Shown: positions 1-5,352 of the stretch, in pieces | Layout: every line of letters starts with the position of its first letter | How positions within the stretch are numbered: position 1 is the stretch's first letter | Made by a program: the position numbers and the translations under genes | Source of the DNA: an uncultured Saprospiraceae bacterium | GTDB taxonomy: Bacteria; Bacteroidota; Bacteroidia; Chitinophagales; Saprospiraceae | NCBI GenBank assembly: GCA_934699305.1 | Contig: CAKUWM010000194.1 | Location: forward strand, 1-5,857 | Reading direction: 5' to 3' | DNA: 5,857 nt | The notes under the pieces: generated by a model | What the model was told of the DNA's origin: nothing | Database searches by the model: none | Seen by the model: the letters and a program-made list of their open reading frames with translations, nothing else

Positions 1-264
1 GCAGCAACAAAAATAAAATATAACAAATATCAAAAAGATTTATTGGTATCCAAGGACATGTTAGAGGAAGCATGGGAGACCGGATTATTGGAAGGAGAAG
101 CCAAAGGAAGGGCTCATGGAAAGATAGAAGGAAAGAAAGAAGGGAAAATAGAAATAGTCTTAAGTTGCTATGCCCAAGGATTTCATATTACAATAATATC
201 CAAAATTACCGGATTTTCAGAAGTGGAGGTTACCCGCATTTTGAAAGACCATAATAACAAATAG
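1..264 (+). CDS. Rpn-family (PD-(D/E)XK nuclease) putative transposase, C-terminal fragment
   Basis: The frame is open from base 1 to the TAG at 262-264, so this is the last 87 residues of a gene that starts upstream of the window. The ATG at 58 and TTG at 43 are internal codons, not convincing starts. The visible part has a basic stretch (KIKYNKYQKDL), then a charged helix with repeated EG/KG steps (GLLEGEAKGRAHGKIEG, KKEGK). It ends in a small helix-turn-helix-like tail (AQGFHITIISKITGFSEVEV). This E-G/K-G linker plus 'G(h)xxxIxxITGxSxxEV' ending is typical of the C terminus of Rpn/PDDEXK transposase-type proteins common in Bacteroidota. The nuclease core is outside the window, so activity cannot be judged. 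Family assignment is by pattern recognition of the tail only. Confidence 0.72.
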   Translation, partial: AATKIKYNKYQKDLLVSKDMLEEAWETGLLEGEAKGRAHGKIEGKKEGKIEIVLSCYAQGFHITIISKITGFSEVEVTRILKDHNNK

Positions 265-364
265 AGTATTATTAATATTGCTTTGAAATCAAGCAACAAC
301 AAGCTGACTTGATTTAAATCATCTTTTCCAAAAAGCATTCTACTTGAGTAGGTTTGAGTTTAGC

Positions 365-482
365 TGAGTTTATCCAGAATTTTGTGTCTGGAATATAAAC
401 GACCTGCGTGCTAAATTTTGTATCTTTAATAAAACCCATATTCTGCAAATGGGTATAGTGAGTTTAGCCAGTATTATGTATT
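365..482 (+). repeat. imperfect direct repeat, about 24 bp, two copies
   Basis: The segments at 365-388 and 459-482 align without gaps at about 19 of 24 positions. They share TGAGTTTA, CCAG, ATT and TGT blocks. The first copy is preceded immediately by another TGAGTTTAGC (355-364). A third, weaker relative (AAATTTTGTATCT, around 412-424) lies between them. Function is unknown. It may be decayed mobile-element sequence. Confidence 0.45.
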
Positions 483-552
483 CATTACAAAACAAATAAG
501 TCCAAAATTCGTTTTAATACCTTTGACAGTGAGATTTCAAAAATAGTTATCC

Positions 553-560
553 TACATTTG
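553..560 (+). promoter_or_regulatory. Bacteroidota -7 promoter element for the TPR gene
   Basis: TACATTTG is an exact match to the Bacteroidota primary-sigma -7 consensus TAnnTTTG and lies 17 bases before the ATG at 578. A TTTG at 522-525 is 27 bases upstream, longer than the usual spacing, so the -33 element is not well defined. Transcription would begin roughly at 565-568, giving a very short 5' leader. Confidence 0.55.
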
Positions 561-577
561 CCACATATTTTTGATAT

Positions 578-2380
578 ATGAAACAAATATCCTTGATATT
601 ATTTTTTTGTTGGTTCTTCCAAAGTATTTCTGCTCAAAGCCTCGAATTGGCAAGGCAATATTACGAAGATGCTGAATATGAAAAGGCTGCATCCATATAT
701 CAGTCATTGTGGAATAAAAATAAAGCTAACACAACCTATTTGGATGCCTTGACAGATTGTTACATAGCCATGAAAGATTATGACGCTGCCGCAAAGGTCG
801 TCTCAGGGGCTGTGGAGCAATTTCCCGGACAGCTTCATCTGCGGGTATCGTACGCTTCGCTCTTATCTATAATGGACAAAACCTCTGAAGCCAACAAGCA
901 ATACAATATTATTTTAAAGGATTTACCTGCCAATCCGAGTATCATCCTCCTTACAGCCAGAGCATTAGATCGTACCGGGAAGCCTGAGCTTGCTATAGAA
1001 GTCCTTGAAAAAGGAAGAACACTCATTCCTCCGGGAGCAATCTTCACCTATGATTTAAGCCAACTGTATATGAAGACAGGTCAACAGGAAAAAATGCTTG
1101 CCATAGCTATAGATCAACTCATCGAAGATCCGGCTTATTATAACTCATTTACCTCTACTATACAACGGAGTTTTACCAATGATTCTGAATATGACAATTT
1201 GTTGAAGGTAGTCTTTCAAAAGGTTCAACAGTATCCAGAAAATGCCCAACTCATTGAATTGCTTTCCTGGATTTACATACAAAAGAAAGACTTCATCAAT
1301 GCGATGAGACAGCTCAAAGCGCTGGATATCAAGTTGGGTAACAATTATTCAAGGGTTTATTCATTAGCCATGACAGCGTACAACGAAGACCAATATGATG
1401 TTGCTATTTCAGGATTTGATTATATCATGGATAAAGGTCAAGCCAACCCTTACTTTTACGAAGCCGCGCGATACAAAATGAAATCAATGGTGGATAAAAG
1501 TATTCTCAAAACCGAAATATCTCCTGACAATCGAGCTATTATCGATAAAGCATACTCAGACTTCATAAACACTTATTCTGAAACAGGGAGAGCCATCTAT
1601 CTTGTATATGATTATGCTGAATTTCTCATGCTTTATCACCATGATTTGGACAAGGCTATTTCGATTTTACAAGCTGTTGTTGATAAAAAGAACAATAATC
1701 CTCCGTCATTAGCAGAAATCAAGATAAGACTTGCAGATTATTTGCTGATAAAAGGAGAGAGATGGGATGCGTCCTTACTGTACAGCCAGGTGGATAAAGA
1801 TTTCAAAGAAGGAAGTATAGGACAAGAGGCAAGATTTAAAAATGCGAGACTTTCTTATTTTGTCGGCGATTTCGACTGGGCTCAGGCACAGTTTGACGCG
1901 TTAAAAACCGCGACTACCAGAATGATTTCCAATGATGCTATCGATTTAAGTGTGTTTATTCAGGAAAATATGGGTATGGATTCGACTTTTGAAGCGTTGA
2001 AGAAGTATGCTGTCACTGAACTATTAATCTATCAGAACAAATTACCTCAAGCCCTTGTCCAATTGGATTCACTTCTTACCCAATATCCCAACAATGCCCT
2101 GGATGATGATGTATTATATGCCAAAGCTCATATCTATGTCAAGATGAAGGAATATGACAAGGCTATTGCTTGTTATGAAAAAATATTTACCGACTATAAA
2201 GAAGAAATCAGGGCTGATAATGCCATGTATGAACTGGCACAACTTTATGACAATATTTTGGATAATAAAGAAAAAGCTAAAAATTTATATGAGCGATTGT
2301 TCAATGAATATAGTGATAGTGTGTTTTCTTATGATGCCCGTCAAAGGTTCAGGACACTAAGGGGCGATGCCAATCAATGA
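578..2380 (+). CDS. exported tetratricopeptide-repeat (TPR) protein
   Basis: This encodes 600 residues. The N terminus is a clear Sec signal peptide: a Lys at position 2, a hydrophobic core LILFFCWFF (7-14), and a likely signal peptidase I site after SISA (residue 19). There is no lipobox. The mature protein is almost entirely helical repeats of TPR type, about a dozen. Good examples are near residues 22-55 (YYEDAEYEKAASIYQSL), 56-89, 123-156, 221-255, 509-541 (AKAHIYVKMKEYDKAIACYE) and 545-579 (ELAQLYDN...KAKNLYERL). No catalytic domain is visible, so it is probably a periplasmic or cell-envelope scaffold. The partner is unknown. The start follows the -7 element by a normal short distance. 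The gene ends 114 bp before the first Met leader and has its own promoter, so it is probably not part of the methionine operon. No good terminator follows it. Confidence 0.88.
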   Translation: MKQISLILFFCWFFQSISAQSLELARQYYEDAEYEKAASIYQSLWNKNKANTTYLDALTDCYIAMKDYDAAAKVVSGAVEQFPGQLHLRVSYASLLSIMDKTSEANKQYNIILKDLPANPSIILLTARALDRTGKPELAIEVLEKGRTLIPPGAIFTYDLSQLYMKTGQQEKMLAIAIDQLIEDPAYYNSFTSTIQRSFTNDSEYDNLLKVVFQKVQQYPENAQLIELLSWIYIQKKDFINAMRQLKALDIKLGNNYSRVYSLAMTAYNEDQYDVAISGFDYIMDKGQANPYFYEAARYKMKSMVDKSILKTEISPDNRAIIDKAYSDFINTYSETGRAIYLVYDYAEFLMLYHHDLDKAISILQAVVDKKNNNPPSLAEIKIRLADYLLIKGERWDASLLYSQVDKDFKEGSIGQEARFKNARLSYFVGDFDWAQAQFDALKTATTRMISNDAIDLSVFIQENMGMDSTFEALKKYAVTELLIYQNKLPQALVQLDSLLTQYPNNALDDDVLYAKAHIYVKMKEYDKAIACYEKIFTDYKEEIRADNAMYELAQLYDNILDNKEKAKNLYERLFNEYSDSVFSYDARQRFRTLRGDANQ

Positions 2381-2414
2381 TATCCTTTGGAGCAAAATAA
2401 TACCTAAAAAAAAG

Positions 2415-2449
2415 GACCAGAAAAAATATTTTTGAAAAAATATTTGGTC
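2415..2449. repeat. imperfect inverted repeat overlapping the met -33 element
   Basis: GACCA (2415-2419) is complementary to TGGTC (2445-2449). Between them ATATTTT (2426-2432) can pair with AAAATAT (2437-2443), leaving an A-rich bulge. The same stretch holds an 11-base direct repeat AAAAAATATTT (2421-2431 and 2435-2445). No T tract follows, so it is a poor terminator for the TPR gene. The right arm overlaps the proposed -33 TTTG (2443-2446), which would suit a repressor site or an A-tract upstream element. This function is inferred from position only. Confidence 0.35.
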
Positions 2450-2475
2450 ATGTGAAAAAGAAAGCAATACATTTG
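2443..2475 (+). promoter_or_regulatory. promoter of the met leader/metY-metX-hom operon
   Basis: TTTG (2443-2446), a 21-base spacer and TACATTTG (2468-2475) fit the Bacteroidota primary-sigma promoter TTTG-N(about 19-21)-TAnnTTTG. Transcription would start near 2480, leaving about 15 bases before the first leader ATG at 2495. No equally good promoter is seen between the first terminator and leader 2, or between terminator 2 and metY. Both attenuators are therefore expected on a single transcript. The weak TATGTTTA at 2621-2628 is the only other candidate. Confidence 0.75.
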
Positions 2476-2494
2476 TGCCATTGAATTAATAAGA

Positions 2495-2566
2495 ATGATT
2501 AACAATTTTTCAAATATGATGTGTATGTGTATGCGATTAAATGCGCAGGGGCATCTATTTGAATAA
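2495..2566 (+). CDS. methionine/cysteine attenuator leader peptide 1 (23 residues)
   Basis: This short ORF, from ATG 2495 to TAA 2564-2566, begins MINNFSN and continues MMCMCMRLNAQGHLFE. Codons 8-13 (2516-2533) alternate Met and Cys: four Met and two Cys in six codons. It starts about 15 bases after the predicted transcription start. It lies upstream of a strong terminator and of methionine synthesis genes, as a ribosome-mediated attenuator leader should. Codons 17-19 (GCG CAG GGG, plus the next base) contain the octamer GCAGGGGC (2545-2552), which can pair with the terminator's 5' arm. A stall on the Met/Cys codons leaves that octamer free, while a ribosome reaching the stop codon would cover it. 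The ATG at 2516 is an alternative start that leaves too few codons before the stall site. The peptide itself probably has no function. Confidence 0.82.
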   Translation: MINNFSNMMCMCMRLNAQGHLFE

Positions 2567-2621
2567 AAGATATATAAATTTATATTTAAAAAGCCTCTGC
2601 CGACAAGCAGGGGCTTTTTTT
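2532..2621 (+). promoter_or_regulatory. attenuator 1: alternative antiterminator/terminator RNA
   Basis: Three exclusive pairings can be read. First, a small hairpin inside the leader ORF, TGCG (2532-2535) with CGCA (2544-2547). Second, an antiterminator, GCAGGGGC (2545-2552) with GCCTCTGC (2593-2600), eight continuous pairs including one G-U. Third, the terminator, 2593-2600 with 2607-2614. The antiterminator strand and the terminator 3' arm are the same octamer, so they compete for one target. The antiterminator loop contains a perfect AT palindrome ATATAAATTTATAT (2572-2585). This is the 1:2 / 2:3 / 3:4 logic of trp- or his-type attenuation, here with Met/Cys codons as sensor. Confidence 0.78.
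2588..2621 (+). terminator. intrinsic terminator 1 of the met leader
   Basis: The stem is GCCTCTGC (2593-2600) with GCAGGGGC (2607-2614), eight pairs with one G-U. The loop is CGACAA and seven Ts follow (2615-2621). The A-run at 2588-2592 can extend the stem into the T tract. It sits 22 bases after the leader 1 stop codon and 225 bases before metY, so it is an attenuator terminator rather than a gene end. Confidence 0.93.
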
Positions 2622-2644
2622 ATGTTTAAAACAATTGAAATACA

Positions 2645-2743
2645 ATGAATAATATTCTCAGAAATAACGTAATGGCAACTATGATGATGCACATGATGAT
2701 GTGTTGTCGCAAAAGCTATTGCCAAAGGTTACGAACGGGATAA
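2645..2743 (+). CDS. methionine/cysteine attenuator leader peptide 2 (32 residues)
   Basis: The ORF runs from ATG 2645 to TAA 2741-2743. A TGA at 2636-2638 closes the frame upstream, so 2645 is the first possible start. Its centre, residues 9-21, reads VMATMMMHMMMCC. Met occurs at 1, 10, 13-15 and 17-19, and Cys at 20, 21 and 26: eight Met and three Cys in 32 residues, far above chance. Codons 25-28 (Tyr-Cys-Gln-Arg, 2717-2728) hold the antiterminator strand TTGCCAAAGG. The arrangement repeats leader 1 but with a longer Met run and a different sequence, so it is not a simple recent duplication. Several in-frame ATGs could allow internal initiation. The peptide is probably not functional in itself. 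Confidence 0.88.
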   Translation: MNNILRNNVMATMMMHMMMCCRKSYCQRLRTG

Positions 2744-2808
2744 AATCATATTAAAGATTTCTCATTTTCTCACAGTCCTTTTGGCAAAACCGAAAGGACT
2801 TTTTTTTT
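2704..2808 (+). promoter_or_regulatory. attenuator 2: alternative antiterminator/terminator RNA
   Basis: A pause-type hairpin can form within the leader ORF: TTG (2704-2706) and GCAA (2709-2712) with TTGC and CAA (2719-2725), with a 2-base bulge. The antiterminator pairs TTGCCAAAGG (2719-2728) with CTTTTGGCAA (2778-2787), ten continuous pairs with one G-U. This uses up most of the terminator 5' arm (2774-2784). A ribosome stalled in the Met/Cys run (2681-2707) would break the first hairpin and leave 2719-2728 free, favouring readthrough. Completion of the leader would restore the terminator. This is predicted by eye, without folding energies. Confidence 0.78.
2774..2808 (+). terminator. intrinsic terminator 2 of the met leader
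   Basis: AGTCCTTTTGG (2774-2784) pairs with CCGAAAGGACT (2790-2800) over eleven pairs, one G-U. The loop is CAAAA, followed by an unbroken T tract to 2808. It is 37 bases upstream of the metY ATG and 30 bases after the leader 2 stop. This is the last barrier before the structural genes. Confidence 0.95.
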
Positions 2809-2845
2809 GCAACAAATTAATTATTAACCATAAAAAGTACTTATC

Positions 2846-4141
2846 ATGAGTCCATTAAATTTTTCAACAAAGGCATTAAGAACAGGAGTAACTCCCGAAA
2901 TAAACAGAGCCTCTATCCAGACACCTATATTCCAGACGGTGTCTTATGTTTTTGACAACACTGATCACGCCGCAAGTGTATTCAATCTATCTGTTGCTAC
3001 GCCTATTTATACCCGACTCAACAATCCGACCAATGGTGTGCTGGAGCAGAGACTTGCAACCTTAGAAGGAGGAATAGCAGCTGTTGTAACGGCTTCAGGC
3101 CAAGCCGCTTTAGCAACTACCTTTTTAACCATATTACAGGCGGGTGACCACATAGTTTCCTCCAGCAGCATCTATGGAGGGTCGTACAACCTACTAAACC
3201 ACACACTTAGAAGGTTTGGCATTGAAACAACCTTTGTAGATTCTGACGACCCTTCCAATTATCAAACTGCTATCCGCCCTAATACCAAGGCAATATTTAT
3301 TGAATCGGTGGGCAATCCTAAGCTTGATGTCTTAGACATTGAGGCCATCGCCACCATTGCTAACAAAAACAACATTCCACTCATTGTAGATAACACTTTG
3401 GCTACCCCATATCTGCTTAATCCTATACAATATGGAGCCAACGTCGTCATCCATTCGATTACCAAATATATCTCGGGCAATGGTTCGTCTTTGGGAGGAG
3501 CCATCATTGACGGTGGTAATTTCGACTGGGCCAATGGTAAATTCCCTGCTTTTTCTCAGCCGTCAGATGGATATCACGGATTGGTCTTCACTGAGCACTT
3601 CGGCAAGGCAGCACTCACAGGCAAGTTGGTAGCTGAAGGCTTACGTGACTTTGGCAGTGCACTGAGTCCGTTTAATGCATTCCAGATACTTCAAGGATTA
3701 GAGACCCTTTCTCTCCGCATAAGGAAACAAAGCGACAATGCCCTTGCCATAGCTCAATGGCTCGAAGCCCAAGATGAAGTAGCATGGGTCAACTATCCCG
3801 GCTTAGAATCCAGTGAATACCACGATTTGTCTAAAAAATATCTTCCGACAGGTCAAAGTGGTATCATCACATTTGGTCCAAAAGGTGGATACGAAGCTGC
3901 TAAAACTATCGCAGATTCAACAACACTATTTACGCTAATGGCTAATTTTGGAGACTCGAAGTCGCTAATTATCCATCCTGCATCGACCACTCATCAACAA
4001 CTTTCCGATGAAGAGCAAGAACAATCCGGAGTAAGTTCTGACTTAATACGCATTTCTATTGGCCTGGAAGATATAGAAGACCTAAAGCAAGACTTGAAAG
4101 CGGCATTAAAACAAGCAAATCAATTAGCCTTAGTGGGTTAA
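2846..4141 (+). CDS. metY: O-acetylhomoserine sulfhydrylase (Cys/Met-metabolism PLP enzyme)
   Basis: This encodes 431 residues, the usual length for MetY (about 425-445, longer than MetB/MetC at about 380-400). It is a cytosolic PLP enzyme that joins O-acetylhomoserine and sulfide to give homocysteine and acetate. Visible motifs: IYTRLNNPT (54-62, PLP-phosphate contacts), ASGQAA (83-88), VDNT (181-184, the Asp that binds the PLP ring nitrogen), and SITKYISG (204-211) with Lys207 as the Schiff-base lysine. The substrate-side C terminus has HPASTTHQ (377-384) and Arg402 in IRISIGLED. The N-terminal TPIFQTVSYVF is also typical. The start is ATG 2846, 37 bases after terminator 2, preceded by an A-rich stretch (TAAAAAG) instead of a Shine-Dalgarno. 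It is the first structural gene behind the tandem attenuator. Gamma-synthase or lyase function is less likely given length, motifs and the neighbouring metX. Confidence 0.95.
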   Translation: MSPLNFSTKALRTGVTPEINRASIQTPIFQTVSYVFDNTDHAASVFNLSVATPIYTRLNNPTNGVLEQRLATLEGGIAAVVTASGQAALATTFLTILQAGDHIVSSSSIYGGSYNLLNHTLRRFGIETTFVDSDDPSNYQTAIRPNTKAIFIESVGNPKLDVLDIEAIATIANKNNIPLIVDNTLATPYLLNPIQYGANVVIHSITKYISGNGSSLGGAIIDGGNFDWANGKFPAFSQPSDGYHGLVFTEHFGKAALTGKLVAEGLRDFGSALSPFNAFQILQGLETLSLRIRKQSDNALAIAQWLEAQDEVAWVNYPGLESSEYHDLSKKYLPTGQSGIITFGPKGGYEAAKTIADSTTLFTLMANFGDSKSLIIHPASTTHQQLSDEEQEQSGVSSDLIRISIGLEDIEDLKQDLKAALKQANQLALVG

Positions 4142-4326
4142 ACCAGAACTCAACAATCGAGGTTTCCCATGACCTTAGGTTGCTGATTATAAAGGCAATC
4201 CGATATACAAATCGTATCGAAACCATTGATTACAAGTCGTAAATCGATAGAGCAATTGTTTAATTCAGAATTTGGATAAATTCAATTTTGGCCCCTTTCA
4301 TTAAATCAAAATGATATCAACGTATT
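4142..4326. other. metY-metX intergenic region with inverted repeats
   Basis: This 185-bp gap is long for an operon. It holds a possible stem ATTGATTAC (4225-4233) with GTAAATCGAT (4239-4248, one bulged A). It also holds CGATA (4201-4205) with TATCG (4215-4219), and a weak nested pairing at 4151-4182 (CAAC/GTTG, AGGT/ACCT). None is followed by a T tract, so no terminator is called. I find no clear TAnnTTTG promoter and no Met-rich mini-ORF. metX is therefore most simply read as cotranscribed with metY. The stems might serve RNA processing or stability, which is a guess. Confidence 0.4.
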
Positions 4327-5352
4327 ATGAGCAAACGAATAGAAATCGAGATTGGAAATTATGTTTTTCCCGATGGCACATCCATGAATATAATGCTTAC
4401 AGGGCAATTATTTGGAAGGCCCTTAGGTGAAGTGCCTATCGTACTCATCAATCATGCTCTAACGGGAAATAGTCAGGTTGCCGGTGAGGAAGGGTGGTGG
4501 AAAAGCCTCATCGGGGTAGGCAAAGTCATTGACTTGGATGCATATACAGTCATTGCTTTCAATATTCCCGGAAATGCTTTGGATCCATACTCCCACTCTA
4601 TCCTACCGCATTACAAAAGCTTTACTACCAAGATTATTGGAGAGTTATTCTGGAGAGGATTAGAACACTTAGGTATCCACCGGCTATATGCTATAGTCGG
4701 TGGAAGCTTAGGCGGCGGAATAGCCTGGGAAATGGCATTTCTAAAGCCATTGTGTGTCGATCATCTCATTCCAATTGCTTGTAGTCCGACATCTTCAGAT
4801 TGGCTAATTGCCAATGTATTGGTTCAGGAAAACATCCTAAACCATTCTGATAATCCAATCCAAGATGCAAGGATGCATGCAATGCTGATGTATCGAACGC
4901 CTGAATCTATCCACAATAAATTCAGATTTCGTTACAATCGAAATGAGAATCAATATATGGTTGAGAGTTGGTTGCGCTATCATGGAGATGCATTGAAAAA
5001 TCGATTTGGACTTCAATCATATAAGTTGATGAATCATCTGTTGAAGACCATAGGTGAAGACCTAACCTGGAATCAGATGCTCGAATTTGCCGGATCGTGC
5101 GCCGTTAAAATCCACATGGTGGCTATCGATACGGACTATTTATTCACGCTTAAAGAACAATGGGCAGTATATAAGTTGTTGCGCCGTCGTAAAAAGGACA
5201 TCAACTTTCATAAAATCAACACCATACATGGGCATGATGCCTTCCTCATTGAATACCAACAATTAAACCAATTCCTTAATCCCATTTTTAAAAAAGAAAG
5301 CAATGAAAAACGCAATAAAATCAATACAACCTACGAGGTTGACTCAATATGA
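4327..5352 (+). CDS. metX: MetX-type homoserine O-acyltransferase (alpha/beta hydrolase fold)
   Basis: This encodes 341 residues, somewhat shorter than classical MetX (about 370-380). It transfers an acyl group, probably acetyl from acetyl-CoA, to the hydroxyl of homoserine in the cytosol. Motifs follow the MetX order: INHALTGNSQVAG (41-53), the nucleophile elbow GGSLGG (125-130) with Ser127, and ARMHAMLMYRTPES (181-194, matching the MetX 'ARMxxMxxYRSPE' block). Then come YMVESWLRYHGD (210-221), the Asp strand DYLF with Asp270, and HGHDAF (301-306) with His303. All three triad residues are present. It differs from textbook MetX in the NIPGNALDPYS segment (79-89) and in DYLFTL replacing DxLFPP. 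Acyl choice (acetyl or succinyl) cannot be read from sequence alone, but MetY next door favours acetyl. A lysine/asparagine-rich tail beyond residue about 322 overlaps hom. Confidence 0.88.
   Translation: MSKRIEIEIGNYVFPDGTSMNIMLTGQLFGRPLGEVPIVLINHALTGNSQVAGEEGWWKSLIGVGKVIDLDAYTVIAFNIPGNALDPYSHSILPHYKSFTTKIIGELFWRGLEHLGIHRLYAIVGGSLGGGIAWEMAFLKPLCVDHLIPIACSPTSSDWLIANVLVQENILNHSDNPIQDARMHAMLMYRTPESIHNKFRFRYNRNENQYMVESWLRYHGDALKNRFGLQSYKLMNHLLKTIGEDLTWNQMLEFAGSCAVKIHMVAIDTDYLFTLKEQWAVYKLLRRRKKDINFHKINTIHGHDAFLIEYQQLNQFLNPIFKKESNEKRNKINTTYEVDSI

Larger units (their letters stand above)
265..577. other. 313-bp intergenic region with degenerate repeats, small hairpins and the downstream promoter
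   Basis: No convincing gene is visible on either strand. The region contains a perfect 10-bp palindrome GATTTAAATC (311-320). Three copies of TGAGTTTA(G/T)C lie at 355-364, 365-374 and 459-468. There are two small stem-loops: TCCAGA/TCTGGA (373-378 with 387-392) and ACCCAT/ATGGGT (434-439 with 449-454). Neither hairpin is followed by a T tract, so neither reads as an intrinsic terminator. The last 30 bases carry the likely promoter of the TPR gene. Because it sits directly beside a transposase-like gene, part of it could be an old element end, but no target duplication is evident. Confidence 0.6.

Noticed and set aside
434..454. Intrinsic terminator for the transposase-like gene
   Set aside because: The ACCCAT/ATGGGT stem has only six pairs, a nine-base loop, no T tract, and lies 170 bp past the stop codon.
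835..1047. Reverse-strand open frame inside the TPR gene
   Set aside because: It is antisense to well-formed TPR repeats and has no independent support.
2621..2628. Second promoter (TATGTTTA) directly before leader 2
   Set aside because: It misses the final G of TAnnTTTG, overlaps the terminator T tract, and has no clear -33 partner. A transcription start map could revive it.
2480..2845. SAM riboswitch ahead of metY
   Set aside because: A methionine operon leader invites this call, but I could not find a SAM-I four-way core or a SAM-II pseudoknot. Two Met/Cys-rich ORFs with competing stems explain the terminators better. A covariance-model scan would settle it.
3262..3534. Reverse-strand open frame inside metY
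   Set aside because: It is antisense to the PLP-binding core of metY, with no promoter or family signature; a chance frame.
4170..4187. Mini-ORF Met-Thr-Leu-Gly-Cys as a third attenuator leader before metX
   Set aside because: It has only one Cys, no Met run, and no following hairpin with a T tract, so it lacks every hallmark seen in the two real leaders.
5290..5352. Programmed ribosomal frameshift joining MetX to Hom at the A6G tract (5290-5296)
   Set aside because: The tract resembles a -1 slippery heptamer, but metX reads it as AAA AAA G, the wrong phase. Reaching hom needs +1 or -2. A normal ATG at 5303 makes a shift unnecessary.
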